64,000 bases of DNA from Streptomyces sp. NBC_01288 (GCF_035982055.1 NZ_CP108427.1:4587001-4651000); one strand, 5' to 3'. Counted from the stretch's first letter, positions 25,407-33,482 are shown. The notes: generated by a model from the letters alone, not told the origin. Made by a program: numbers and translations.

Positions 25407-25919
25407 ATGGGGACGAATGGATCGACCATGCTCGAGCCGTTACGGCAGGGCCTTCCGCCGCTGGACCCTTCGGCCGTGTCCAGCGCCGCGTCGTGTGCTC
25501 TGGCCGCCCGCTACGAAGCGGTGCGCGAGGCACGGCAGTTCACCCGCCGCACGCTCGACCAGTGGGACATAGGCGACCGCTTCGACGACGTCTGCCTGGT
25601 CGTCTCCGAACTGGTCACCAACGCGCTGCGCCATGCCCTGCCGGCCAACACCCCGCGCGTCCCGGAGCAGAACCCGCCCGTGCGGCTGCACCTGATGCGC
25701 TGGACCGAGCGGCTGGTGTGCGCCGTGCGCGACCCCAGTCACGACAGCCCCGTCGCCCGCGAGACGGAGGACTTCTCGGCGGAGTCGGGCCGCGGCCTGT
25801 TCCTCGTCGACTCGTTCGCCGACGGCTGGGGCTGGCACCCGCTGGCGGGGACGCTCAGCGGCAAGGTGGTCTGGGCGCTGTTCCGGCTCCAGGGCGAGGC
25901 CGCGCAGCAGAACGCGTGA
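25407..25919 (+). CDS. ATP-binding (anti-sigma/histidine-kinase-like ATPase) protein
   Basis: A 170-residue single-domain HATPase_c protein of the RsbW/SpoIIAB-like type. ATP-site motifs are VSELVTNALRHA (N box) and SGRGLFLVDSFADGWGW (G box). ATG 25407 has GGGAG 8 bases upstream. The frame is open further left but without coding character. Divergent from the XRE regulator and followed by a terminator. Family members can be anti-sigma kinases or partners of XRE/DUF397 regulators. No sigma or anti-anti-sigma gene is adjacent. Confidence 0.88.
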   Translation: MGTNGSTMLEPLRQGLPPLDPSAVSSAASCALAARYEAVREARQFTRRTLDQWDIGDRFDDVCLVVSELVTNALRHALPANTPRVPEQNPPVRLHLMRWTERLVCAVRDPSHDSPVARETEDFSAESGRGLFLVDSFADGWGWHPLAGTLSGKVVWALFRLQGEAAQQNA

Positions 25920-25920
25920 G

Positions 25921-25950
25921 GAACCGCGGCTCTTTTTGAGGCCGCGGTTC
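25921..25950. terminator. Terminator after the ATPase gene
   Basis: GAACCGCGGC (25921-25930) pairs perfectly with GCCGCGGTTC (25941-25950) around TCTTTTTGAG, starting 2 bases after the ATPase stop. It lies between convergent genes and could serve both. Confidence 0.85.
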
Positions 25951-25993
25951 TACGCGCGTTGCCGCCGTTTCCGCAGGTCGGCGCGTTGTCCCG

Positions 25994-26263
25994 CTATCCC
26001 GCTGTCAGGTGGTCGAACTCGCCGTCCTTGATGCCCAGGAGCATCGCCTCGATCTCGGCGCGGGTGTAGACGAGCGCCGGGCCGTCGGGGAAGCGCGAGT
26101 TGCGTACCGCGACGTCGCCGCCGGGCAGTCGCGCGAACTCCACGCAGGATCCTTGCGAGTTGCTGTGCCGGCTCTTCTGCCAGGCCACTCCGTCCAGCTG
26201 CGTGGCAGCCATGCCGTTGTACACGTCGAACCCCAAGTACACGCTGTCAACGCGGTGGTCCAC
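25994..26263 (-). CDS. DUF397 protein
   Basis: An 89-residue protein. The C-terminal two thirds is the DUF397 domain: WQKSRHSNSQGSCVEFARL, then VAVRNSRFPDGPALVYTRAEIEAMLLGIKDGEFD. GTG 26263 has GGGAG 7 bases upstream. DUF397 proteins pair with XRE/DUF5753 regulators as in the S. coelicolor whiJ and abaA loci, where the small partner is thought to relieve DNA binding. A 15-bp motif shared with the XRE promoter region lies about 93 bases upstream. Confidence 0.9.
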   Translation of the reverse strand: MDHRVDSVYLGFDVYNGMAATQLDGVAWQKSRHSNSQGSCVEFARLPGGDVAVRNSRFPDGPALVYTRAEIEAMLLGIKDGEFDHLTAG

Positions 26264-26355
26264 AGGTCGCTCCCGGTTGTGCACTGGCTGGTGTGGCCAT
26301 TGATGCAGTGGTCAACTGTTCCGGATCATAGCCCTGTTCATGTGCAGCTGCATGA

Positions 26356-26370
26356 GCAGATGCACGTGCA
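26356..26370. promoter_or_regulatory. Shared 15-bp motif with TGCACGTGCA core, site 2
   Basis: GCAGATGCACGTGCA is the exact reverse complement of 25307-25321. It lies in the 236-base gap upstream of the DUF397 gene. A second GTGCAGCTGCA stretch lies just to its left (about 26342-26352). Confidence 0.55.
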
Positions 26371-26499
26371 CGGGGCGTGGCCCTCCGGTTACAGCTTTGA
26401 CGACTGCTTTACCGATGCCGTTCCAGCGTCTGCCCAGGACCGGGCAGGACATGTACTAGGGAAGACGTGTACGGGGGCCCTTGTGTTCCATGCGGGCGG

Positions 26500-26745
26500 C
26501 TATCGGGTCGAGTACGGCAACAATGCCATCTCCCGGGCGTTCTTGATCGCAGCCGCCAACTGCCGCTGCTGCCGCGCCGATACGCCGGTGACCCGACGGC
26601 TGCGGATCTTGCCGCGGTCGGAGACGAAGCTCCGCAGCAGCGCGGTGTCCTTGTAGTCGATGTACTCAACTCCGGCCGCTTCCAAGGGATTACGGCGGGA
26701 CTTGGCGGGCCGGCGCGCGGACTTGAGGTCGGGCTTGCGGGGCAC
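26500..26745 (-). CDS. rpsR: 30S ribosomal protein S18, zinc-starvation paralogue
   Basis: An 81-residue bS18 with AGVEYIDYKDTALLRSFVSDRGKI and SRRVTGVSARQQRQLAAAIKNAREMALLPYS, the family core. The N-terminus is MPRKPDLKSARRPAKSRRNP and carries no Cys. It is the last gene of the minus-strand rpmG-rpmE2-cobW-rpsR operon, 2 bases after cobW. It belongs to the Zur-controlled alternative ribosomal proteins that free zinc when zinc is scarce. Confidence 0.93.
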   Translation of the reverse strand: MPRKPDLKSARRPAKSRRNPLEAAGVEYIDYKDTALLRSFVSDRGKIRSRRVTGVSARQQRQLAAAIKNAREMALLPYSTR

Positions 26746-26747
26746 GG

Positions 26748-28103
26748 TCAGATCTCCAGAAGGGTGTCGAAGGCGGACGGGATGCGCTTCCAGGCGCTAC
26801 GGCCCGCGGCGTACTCGGCATCGGTCAACAGGCAGGACTCCAGGAGCAGTTCGAGCCCGTCGCGGTCGAGGCCGGGAGACGTGAAGACAAGGTGCTGGCA
26901 GCAGTCCCCGTGCTCCGGATGCCAGTCGAGCGCGGCGGCGGCCCGACGCACCGGCGGCACCAACTCCCAAGCGGCGTCCGGCAACGAGGCGAGCCACGGC
27001 CCCGCGCTCTCCACACACAGGGCACCCCCGGCCGCGTCCCAGTGCAGCAACGAGTCGGGCTTGTCCGCGAGCCAGAACCGCCCCCGGCTCCGGGCGGCGG
27101 CACAGGTGATGTCCTCAAGTGCCGCGTACAGCCGCTCCGGGTGGAAGGGCCGACACCGGTGCCAGACGAGCGTGGTCACGCCGTGCGCGTCCGCCTCGAC
27201 GGGGAGGAGGGCGCAGGCGGGGTGTTGGGCGGCGGCTGCGGCTTCCACGTCGAAGCCGGCGAGGGCTGCGCGGGCGAGGACGCTGCGTGGGGGTGGGGCG
27301 GGGTAGGTCGAGGCGTCGCGCGGGGGCGGGGTGGCGTTGGCGGGGGTGCGTTGGGGGGACCGGGGTGGGGGTGGGTGGTTCGGGTTGTTTGCGGGGTGCG
27401 GGTCGGTGGGGGCTGGTCGCGCAGTTCCCCGCGCCCCTGGGGGGTTGGGGGTGGGCGGGGCGGGAAGCTGTGCCGGGGCGTCGTGACCGGCCCTTCTCGT
27501 CAAGTCGCCGCCTCCGACCGGGACTTGGCGGGCCGTCGGGTGCAACTGGTCCAGTAGCTCCCGGTCTTCGTCGTCGGCGTCGGCCGAGTCGAGGACGGCG
27601 AGGACCGCGGCGTACTCCAGTTGGCGGGCGAAGGTGTCCGCGACGGTCCGCTGGTCCGTGGCCGCCGCCGCTAGGCCGGTCTCGGCGAGGTCGTCACCGT
27701 TGCCGAGGTACGGGAGGAGCAGGGACGGGTCCACGGCGGTGATGACGCCGGTGACCGTGAGGCCGCCGGCGGTGATCACCTCGGCCATGGCCTTGGGTTC
27801 GACGGAGTCCCACAACTCGACGACAGCGAGCCGGACTTGACCGGCCGCGGCGAGCCGGCGGAGCTCCGGGACCAGGTCTTCGCGGAGCGCGCAGCACGCG
27901 CAGTCGTTGACCAGCGGGGTCTCGCCCGCGTCGAGGATGCCCGTGGCGTCCCTGACCGTGCGGACGACCGTGCCGGCGGCGGCCGTAGCGAGGTCGTGGT
28001 GGAGTACGACGCTGCCGGGGACGTCGTGGAGGAGTTGGGCGACGGTCGCTCTGCGGGCGTCTGCGTGCAGGCCGGCGACGATCGCGACGGAGAGGTCGGA
28101 CAC
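26748..28103 (-). CDS. CobW/COG0523-family GTP-binding protein with repeat insertion
   Basis: A 451-residue G3E GTPase-like protein in a Zur operon, probably a zinc chaperone as in YciC/ZagA. It has the metal-binding CxCC motif (NDCACCALREDLVPEL), a VVELWDSVEP strand and a C-terminal CobW_C domain (RPFHPERLYAAL, RSRGRFWLADKPDSLLHWDAAG, CCQHLVFTSPGLD). The N-terminal P-loop is poor (AGLHADARRATVAQLL), so GTPase activity is doubtful. About 60 residues of Pro/Ala-rich sequence between the domains include the dispersed repeat. The GTG lies 2 bases after the L31 stop. Confidence 0.85.
   Translation of the reverse strand: MSDLSVAIVAGLHADARRATVAQLLHDVPGSVVLHHDLATAAAGTVVRTVRDATGILDAGETPLVNDCACCALREDLVPELRRLAAAGQVRLAVVELWDSVEPKAMAEVITAGGLTVTGVITAVDPSLLLPYLGNGDDLAETGLAAAATDQRTVADTFARQLEYAAVLAVLDSADADDEDRELLDQLHPTARQVPVGGGDLTRRAGHDAPAQLPAPPTPNPPGARGTARPAPTDPHPANNPNHPPPPRSPQRTPANATPPPRDASTYPAPPPRSVLARAALAGFDVEAAAAAQHPACALLPVEADAHGVTTLVWHRCRPFHPERLYAALEDITCAAARSRGRFWLADKPDSLLHWDAAGGALCVESAGPWLASLPDAAWELVPPVRRAAAALDWHPEHGDCCQHLVFTSPGLDRDGLELLLESCLLTDAEYAAGRSAWKRIPSAFDTLLEI
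27394..27450 (-). repeat. Dispersed repeat, copy D, inside cobW
   Basis: Minus-strand copy of the short variant (core 27408-27437), with the same left (CCCCCAACC) and right (CACCG-CCCGCACCC) flanks as copy C at 19358. It is translated in frame as PGARGTARPAP within a Pro-rich linker. Confidence 0.75.
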
Positions 28104-28105
28104 CG

Positions 28106-28354
28106 TCAGGCCTGCTTCCCGTAGCGGCGCTCGAAGCGCTCCACGCGGCCGGCCGTGTCCAGGACGCGGGCCGTGCCGGTGTAGAAGGGGTGGCTGACGT
28201 TCGAGATCTCGACGTCGACGACGGGGTAGGTGTTCCCGTCCTCCCACGCGATCGTCTTCGCACTCGTCATCGTCGAGCGGGTCAGGAAGGCGTGGTTCGC
28301 GGCTCGGTCCCGGAAGACGACGGGGCCGTAGGGCGGGTGGGTGTTCTCGCGCAT
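28106..28354 (-). CDS. rpmE2: 50S ribosomal protein L31 type B
   Basis: An 82-residue bL31 type B protein with YGPVVFRDRAANHAFLTRST, the DGNTYPVVDVEISNVSHPFYTGTARVLDTAGRVERF core and a basic C-terminus. It has no zinc-binding Cys residues, unlike the main L31. It starts 5 bases after the L33 stop and is followed 2 bases later by cobW. It is regulated with them by the Zur box at 28538-28560. Confidence 0.95.
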   Translation of the reverse strand: MRENTHPPYGPVVFRDRAANHAFLTRSTMTSAKTIAWEDGNTYPVVDVEISNVSHPFYTGTARVLDTAGRVERFERRYGKQA

Positions 28355-28359
28355 CTCGG

Positions 28360-28524
28360 TCAGCGCTCCTCTCGGAAGTCGACGTGGCGGCCGGCGGCCG
28401 GGTCGTACTTGCGCAGGGTCAGGCGGTCGGGGTTGTTTCGGCGGTTCTTGCGGGTCACGTAGGTGTAGCCGGTGCCGGCGGTGGACCTGAGTTTGATGAC
28501 CGGGCGGAGTTCGTTGCGAGCCAT
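28360..28524 (-). CDS. rpmG: 50S ribosomal protein L33, Cys-free paralogue
   Basis: A 54-residue bL33: MARNELRPVIKLRSTAGTGY, then TYVTRKNRRNNPDRLTLRKYDPAAGRHVDF. The two CxxC pairs of the zinc-binding form are absent, marking the zinc-independent version. First gene of the minus-strand Zur operon, divergent from rpmB. Its start lies 14 bases from the Zur box. Confidence 0.95.
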   Translation of the reverse strand: MARNELRPVIKLRSTAGTGYTYVTRKNRRNNPDRLTLRKYDPAAGRHVDFREER

Positions 28525-28537
28525 GCCTGATACCTTA

Positions 28538-28560
28538 CTGAAAATGAATTCCATTAGCAG
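28538..28560. promoter_or_regulatory. Zur box between rpmG and rpmB
   Basis: CTGAAAATGAAT at 28538-28549 with an imperfect inverted half TCCATTAGCAG up to 28560. The left half TGAAAATGA matches the Streptomyces Zur consensus. One box between divergent start codons can repress both ribosomal-protein operons when zinc is sufficient. Confidence 0.85.
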
Positions 28561-28599
28561 CACTGGCTACGGCCCCGATCGAGGAGAGGTACGTCACTC

Positions 28600-28836
28600 G
28601 TGTCCGCCCACTGCATGCTGACCGGCGCACAGCCCGGTTTCGGCAACCGCATCTCCCACTCACACCGGCGCACCTCGCGCCGTTTCGACCCGAACATCCA
28701 GTCCAAGCGCTACTGGCTGCCCGGCGAGGGCCGGTACGTACAGCTGCGGCTGAGCACGAAGGGGATCAAGACCGTGGACGCGATCGGCGTCGAGGCGGCC
28801 GTGGCCAGGATCCGCGAGCGCGGGGTGAGGATCTGA
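28600..28836 (+). CDS. rpmB: 50S ribosomal protein L28, zinc-starvation paralogue
   Basis: A 78-residue bL28 with HCMLTGAQPGFGNRISHSHRRTSRRFDPNIQSKRYWLP and LRLSTKGIKTVDAIG. Only one Cys remains where the zinc form has CxxC. GTG start, GAGGAGAGG upstream. First gene of the plus-strand half of the Zur cluster. Its stop overlaps the rpsN ATG by 1 base (TGATG). Confidence 0.94.
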   Translation: MSAHCMLTGAQPGFGNRISHSHRRTSRRFDPNIQSKRYWLPGEGRYVQLRLSTKGIKTVDAIGVEAAVARIRERGVRI

Positions 28837-29141
28837 TGGCGAAGAAGAGCAAGATCGCGGCGAACGAACGGCGGCGGGAGGTCGTCGCGCGGTACGCGGC
28901 GCGGCGGGCCGAGCTGAAGGAGATCATCCGCCGACCCGGTTCGACGGAGGCCGAACGGGCCGCCGCGCAGCGGGAGTTGCGCAGCCAGCCGCGCGACGCG
29001 AGCGCCACGCGGGTCCGCAACCGCGACCAGGTCGACGGACGCCCCCGCGGCTACTTCCGTACCTTCGGACTGTCCCGGGTGAACCTGCGCGGACAGGCTC
29101 ACAGCGGATACCTACCCGGTGTCCGCAAGTCCTCCTGGTAA
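28836..29141 (+). CDS. rpsN: 30S ribosomal protein S14, zinc-free form
   Basis: A 101-residue uS14 of the long Cys-free type: MAKKSKIAANERRREVVARYAARRAELK, then NRDQVDGRPRGYFRTFGLSRVNLRGQAHSGYLPGVRKSSW. The short zinc form (61 residues with CxxC) is normally elsewhere, in the spc operon. Translationally coupled to rpmB. Completes the set of four to five zinc-free replacement proteins here. Confidence 0.95.
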   Translation: MAKKSKIAANERRREVVARYAARRAELKEIIRRPGSTEAERAAAQRELRSQPRDASATRVRNRDQVDGRPRGYFRTFGLSRVNLRGQAHSGYLPGVRKSSW

Positions 29142-29260
29142 CCACTGGTAGCTTGCTGCGGTCGTTCCGGCCGAGGCCGCGTCCAGGGCCCGAGGCCAAA
29201 ACCCCAGGCCAAGGCCGACCGGGCGACCGTCCGCGTCCGGCTACAGCTTGGGAGCTACCA

Positions 29261-29773
29261 GTGACTACGGCGTTTTCGACGGTCTCGACGGTACGGATGG
29301 CGGCGGCCGCCGCCGGTCTGGCGGGCGCGCTCGTCCTGACCGCGTGCAGCGGTGACTCCTCGGACGACTCCTCGTCCACGCCGAGCGCGTCCTCGTCGGC
29401 GACGTCGACCGCGACGGCGGACTCCGGTGGCTCCGGCAGCAGTCCGTCGGCCGCGTCCGACGGACTACAGGGCAGTTGGCTCGCCACGGCGGGCGGCAAG
29501 GCGTTGGTCCTTGTGGTCACCGGCAAGCAGGCCGCGCTGTTCACGACCGGTGGCACCGTGTGCAACGGGACGGCCGGCGAGGAGGCGGGGATGCAGATGA
29601 TCCACCTCAAGTGCACGGACGGCAGCAAGACCCGGGCGACCGGAATGATCGACTCCGTCAGCAAGTCGAGCCTCGCGGTCACCTGGTCGGGGAGTACCGG
29701 CAAGGAGACGTACACCCGGGCCGAGGGCGGGAAGCTGCCGTCGGGTCTGCCTACGGCGAGCTTGGGGTCGTAG
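29261..29773 (+). CDS. Small secreted lipoprotein
   Basis: A 170-residue protein with a lipoprotein signal peptide: VRMAAAAAGLAGALVLTAC, lipobox LTAC, giving a diacylated Cys near residue 29. A Ser/Thr/Ala-rich linker of about 40 residues follows, then a compact domain (LQGSWLATAGGKALVLVVTGKQAALFTTGG, with two further Cys residues near CNGT and LKCTDG that may form a disulfide). GTG 29261 has GGGAG upstream. No family recognised. Anchored on the outer membrane face. Confidence 0.8.
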   Translation: MTTAFSTVSTVRMAAAAAGLAGALVLTACSGDSSDDSSSTPSASSSATSTATADSGGSGSSPSAASDGLQGSWLATAGGKALVLVVTGKQAALFTTGGTVCNGTAGEEAGMQMIHLKCTDGSKTRATGMIDSVSKSSLAVTWSGSTGKETYTRAEGGKLPSGLPTASLGS

Positions 29774-29863
29774 TCGTAGGGGTGAGGCAGGTCCGGGTGG
29801 CCCCGGGGGCGGGTGTCTTGGGGCGTGGGCCTGGGGTGGTTCTGGACGGGCGGGTGCGTTGGG

Positions 29864-30275
29864 TCGTAGACCTGGCGTAGCGCTGAGGGCGTAGGCCTTG
29901 GGGCACGGGTCTTGTGTGGCCCTGGGGTCGTAGATCTGGCGTGGCTCTGGGGTTGTAGGCCTCGGGGTGGAAGCCTTGCCCAGCCCTGAGGTCGTAGACC
30001 TGGCGTGGCTCTGGGGTTGTAGGCCTTGGGGCGGGGGCGCTGCCCAGCCCTCGGGTCGTAGACCTGGCGTAGCCCTCGGGGTCGTGGACTTGGCGTAGCC
30101 CTCGGGGTCGTGGACTTGGCGTATCCCCGGAGGCTTAGACCTGGCGTGGCCCTGAAGCTGTAGGCCTCGCGGTGGAAGCCCTGCCCAGCCCTGGGGCCGT
30201 AGACCTGGCGTAACCCCGGAGGCCTGGACCTGTCATGGCCCTGAGGCTGTAGGACTTGAGGTGGGGGCCGTGTGC
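29864..30275. repeat. Degenerate tandem-repeat array between lipoprotein genes
   Basis: About 410 bp with at least eight copies of (C)GT(A/G)GACCTGGCGT(A/G)GC-CCTCGGGGT-like units. Three or four copies carry an additional about 38-bp part (GTAGGCCT-GGGGTGGAAGCC-TGCCCAGCCCTG). The period alternates between about 27 and about 65 bp. No reading frame stays open. The rest of 29774-30332 shows no gene. Confidence 0.8.
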
Positions 30276-30332
30276 GGCTCCTGGAGTGTAGGCCGGTCGG
30301 CGGAGGGGGGTTCGGTGCGGGATGATCCCCTC

Positions 30333-30854
30333 ATGCGCACTGTTCCCCTCGCCGTCGCCGCGCTCGCGTCGGCTCTGCTTCTGACCGCCTGCGACAGTGG
30401 CAGCGGTGGTGGTTCCTCCGACAGCAAGAACGGGTCGGCCTGCTCGTTCGACGGGGTCGCCGTCCAGGTCGGGCCGGCCAGTACCGCTCCGGCCGCCGGT
30501 GACACCGGTGAGGTGCCCGTCTCGCTCACCAACCAGAGCAAGCCGTGCGACCTGAACGGGTTCCCCGGTGCCACGCTGGAGGCCGGCGGCACCAAGGTCG
30601 TCCTCTCCACCCAGAAGGGCGCCAAGGCGCAGAAGCTGAAGCTCGCCAAGGGCGACGCAGCCTCTTTCACCATCACCTACGTGCGCGGCAAGGCGGGCGA
30701 CAAGCTGAGCCTGGCCGCGACGAAGGTGGTCATCGCCCTGCCAGGCAGCAGCGACACCACGAGCTACAAGTGGTCGTACGGACCCGTCCAGGGCAAGACC
30801 TCCGTGACCGATTCGGACGCCTCGGTCAGCGCGTTCACGCAGGCCGGCGACTGA
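30333..30854 (+). CDS. DUF4232 lipoprotein
   Basis: A 173-residue lipoprotein with signal MRTVPLAVAALASALLLTAC (lipobox LTAC) and a Gly/Ser linker. The DUF4232 domain that follows has PVSLTNQSKPCDLNGFPGATLEA, where the Cys pairs with an earlier CSFDGV Cys, and a C-terminal SYKWSYGPVQG. DUF4232 proteins are common Streptomyces exported proteins of unknown role. The start is the ATG at 30333, which yields a canonical signal peptide. Confidence 0.87.
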   Translation: MRTVPLAVAALASALLLTACDSGSGGGSSDSKNGSACSFDGVAVQVGPASTAPAAGDTGEVPVSLTNQSKPCDLNGFPGATLEAGGTKVVLSTQKGAKAQKLKLAKGDAASFTITYVRGKAGDKLSLAATKVVIALPGSSDTTSYKWSYGPVQGKTSVTDSDASVSAFTQAGD

Positions 30855-30860
30855 CGTCTG

Positions 30861-31976
30861 TCAGTCCAGTGGCGGTCGGGCCCTGACCTGGGCCCGGTCC
30901 GCCGCCTCGGCGCCCTCCGTCCAGCCCGCCTCGTCGGTGATCCCGCGCAGGCGGGTCGTGGTCGTCTCCGGGAACATCGCGTCGACGCGGTCGGTGACGG
31001 CGACCTCGCGAGTCGCGAGCACCGGGAGCAGGTCGTCGGTCACCTGCGTCCCGGCGGCCCGCGCCAGCCGGTCCCCGATGCGGTGGGCGTAGGCCGCGAG
31101 GAAGGACTGCCGGAAGGTCTTCGTCCGCCGGCGGCCACCCGCGCGCTGGGCCGCCTCCGCGCGCGTCATCGCGGTCGTGGCCTGCACGAGGAGCGAGGTG
31201 TAGAGGAGTTCGACCACCTCCAGATCGCCCTCGAAACCGACGACGGTGGAGAAACCGAAGGCCTCGTTCCAGACGGCCCGGCAGTGGTTCGCACCGGCGA
31301 CCGCGTCCAGCAGCACCGCCTTCGCCTGCTCGTACGGCGCCTCGACCCCGATCCGGCACGCGCCGGGCGCGTCCTTCGCCGGCGCCCGCGCGTCGAGCAG
31401 CGCCTCGTCGATACTGTGCCGCGCCATCAACTCCTGCGCCTTGGCACTCAACGCCTCCGCCTCCTCCGGAAACCCGGTCGCCTCCGCCTTCGCGAGCAGC
31501 GCGCGGATGCGGGTGAGCATGCGGGAGGCGGGCCGGCGGATCTCGTGCCGTCCCGGTTCGTGCTCGTCGAGGGGTTCGAGGCTCGGCAGCCGCAGCAGCA
31601 GGCGGTACAGCGCCAGCACGGTGCCGGCGTGCGAGAAACGGTCGGTGCGGGCCGGCTCTTCGACGGTCAGGTCGTCGAGCTGCGCCGCCCAACGGGGGCC
31701 GCGCGCCCGGTCGTCCGGTGCCTGCGCCCGGATCAGCGCCGAGACGAGCCGTACGTGTACGTCGTCCAACTCCCGCCGAACCAGCCGTACGACGTCTGCC
31801 GGCTGCCAGCCGCGCCGCCATGCCGATGCCACGAACTCCCGGCCACGGCTTGCCAGTTCGGGGTCCGCGGCGGGGTCGGCGGCGAGGATCGAGGCACCCG
31901 CGTCGAGGGCGTCGTGGGTGTCGGTGTAGAGGGCGGCCTCGAAGGCTCGCTCGACGGTGGTGGTCTTGCTGGTCAC
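30861..31976 (-). CDS. DUF2786 domain protein
   Basis: A 371-residue soluble protein. DUF2786 spans about residues 153-195 (MLTRIRALLAKAEATGFPEEAEALSAKAQELMARHSID), a short helical motif also found in phage and plasmid proteins. An Ala/Arg-rich helical region precedes it. The C-terminal part (RRTKTFRQSFLAAYAHRIGDRL) is the DUF7168-like extension. GTG start. No enzyme motif visible. It converges on the DUF4232 gene, the two stops being 6 bases apart. Confidence 0.8.
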   Translation of the reverse strand: MTSKTTTVERAFEAALYTDTHDALDAGASILAADPAADPELASRGREFVASAWRRGWQPADVVRLVRRELDDVHVRLVSALIRAQAPDDRARGPRWAAQLDDLTVEEPARTDRFSHAGTVLALYRLLLRLPSLEPLDEHEPGRHEIRRPASRMLTRIRALLAKAEATGFPEEAEALSAKAQELMARHSIDEALLDARAPAKDAPGACRIGVEAPYEQAKAVLLDAVAGANHCRAVWNEAFGFSTVVGFEGDLEVVELLYTSLLVQATTAMTRAEAAQRAGGRRRTKTFRQSFLAAYAHRIGDRLARAAGTQVTDDLLPVLATREVAVTDRVDAMFPETTTTRLRGITDEAGWTEGAEAADRAQVRARPPLD

Positions 31977-32177
31977 GGCTTGATCGTGTCATGGGGTGGC
32001 GGGGAGACGGGGCGGGATACGTTCCGAGGACGCCGGATAGGGCAGGGTCCGGTCTGCCCGATCGGTGGTCGCGCCTCGGTCCGTCCACACCCTGTGGAAA
32101 ACCAACTCCTCGTAGACGCCAGGGCGTTGGGACGGTGGGGCGGTGGGGCTTCGGCCCGCGTGGCAAGATCGGTTCGT

Positions 32178-32801
32178 ATGGAGACGCTGCCGTTCGACGC
32201 CGTGCTGTGCGATTTCGACGGGGTCGTGCACGTGTGGGATCCGGACGGGATGACCGCGCTGGACCGGGCCTGGGGGCTGGCCGAGGGGACGCTGGCCGGG
32301 GCCGCGTTCGAGGGCGGGTCGCTGCGGGCGGCCGTGACGGGGCAACTCGGTGACGAGGAGTGGCGGTCCCGGATCGCCGACGACCTGACGCCGGTCTGCG
32401 GCTCGGCCGAACGGGCCCGTGACTTGGTGGCCGCGTGGAGTGCACTCACCGGCCGGGTCGACCCCGACGTCATGGCACTGCTCACCGAGGTCCGGCGCAC
32501 GGTGCCCGTGGTTCTGCTCTCCAACGCCACGACCAGGCTGGAGAGTTACCTCGCGGCGATCGGCCTGTCCGAGGCGTTCGACGCGGTGGTCAACACCGCC
32601 CGCGTCGGCGTGGCCAAACCGGACCCGCGCGTCTTCGAGTTGGCCGCCGGGCGCGTCGGAGCCGACCCGAAGCGCTGCCTGTTCGTCGACGACACCGCCG
32701 GCCATGTCGTCGCGGCCCGGGAGGCGGGGCTGACGGGACTGCACTACGGGCACGTCGGTCAACTGCGGGACGCGGTCGCGCCGTTGCTGCGCCGGGGGTG
32801 A
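32178..32801 (+). CDS. HAD-family (IA) hydrolase
   Basis: A 207-residue haloacid-dehalogenase-like phosphatase. Motif I is LCDFDGVVHVWD with the nucleophilic Asp near residue 12. A small helical cap follows, then motif II (VVLLSNAT), motif III Lys in GVAKPDPRVFELAAGRVG and motif IV LFVDDTAGHVVAAREAGLTGLHY. The ATG is chosen at 32178, since upstream in-frame sequence runs antisense over the DUF2786 gene. Substrate unknown. Confidence 0.9.
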   Translation: METLPFDAVLCDFDGVVHVWDPDGMTALDRAWGLAEGTLAGAAFEGGSLRAAVTGQLGDEEWRSRIADDLTPVCGSAERARDLVAAWSALTGRVDPDVMALLTEVRRTVPVVLLSNATTRLESYLAAIGLSEAFDAVVNTARVGVAKPDPRVFELAAGRVGADPKRCLFVDDTAGHVVAAREAGLTGLHYGHVGQLRDAVAPLLRRG

Positions 32802-32961
32802 GGCGGAGGCCGGGGCCGTAGGGGCAGGGGCTACGGCGGTGAACTCCGTTTCCCCTCAAGGGTGTTGCCGGTGGCCGACCCGGTCCTGCGGTCATCACAC
32901 GCGGTCTGCTCGCGCATCGCCGATCAACTCAAGAAGCGCGGCGTCCTGCGCCAGGTAATGG

Positions 32962-33482
32962 GTGTCGGCGGGGTGTGCGGAGAACGCCGAGCATGACGCC
33001 GCCGCGGAGGAGACGCTCGTGGGAGACGTCCCCTCCGACTGGCGCGAGGCGTTGCGCGTACTCACCGGTCCAACCGGGCCGCGGCCCTGCGCCACCCGTG
33101 GCTGCCGGCCACCCGGGACACGGGGTGCCCGGTCGGCCCCGCCTCGCTGAAGCGCATGGACGAATCCGCCGCCGCGGTACGGGGGTTGGACGCCGACGGT
33201 GCCGTGCTGCGCGCGCTGATCCTCGCGGTCGACACGTTCACGCTCGGGCATGTGATGGCCGAGCTGTCCGGCGGGATCCGGCGCCGGACCACCGAAGAGG
33301 CCGACACCGCCCGCCGCGCGGCCACCACGGAGTACGTCCAGAAGCAGATCGACGCCGGCAGGCTCCCCCACCTCGCCGAGACCGGTTTCTCCGAGCTGCG
33401 CCACAACGACGACCCGGAGTCGAGCTTCGAACGCGGCCTCGACTGGCTGCTGACCGGCGCCGCCGGGTCACTCACGAAGTAG
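32962..33482 (+). pseudogene. Decayed TetR-family regulator
   Basis: Remnant of a TetR regulator. In one frame 32962-33064 reads VGDVPSDWREALRVL. In another, 33064-33482 continues THRSNRAAALRHPWLP and then the TetR C-terminal domain (ALILAVDTFTLGHVMAE to FERGLDWLLTGA). The join needs a frameshift near 33065. No N-terminal HTH is recognisable, and an in-frame stop lies at 32994. The intact C-terminal frame from the ATG at 33156 would give 108 residues without a DNA-binding domain. Confidence 0.65.

Noticed and set aside
29864..30275. CRISPR array
   Set aside because: Units are degenerate and vary in length, there are no unique spacers of constant size, and no cas genes are nearby.
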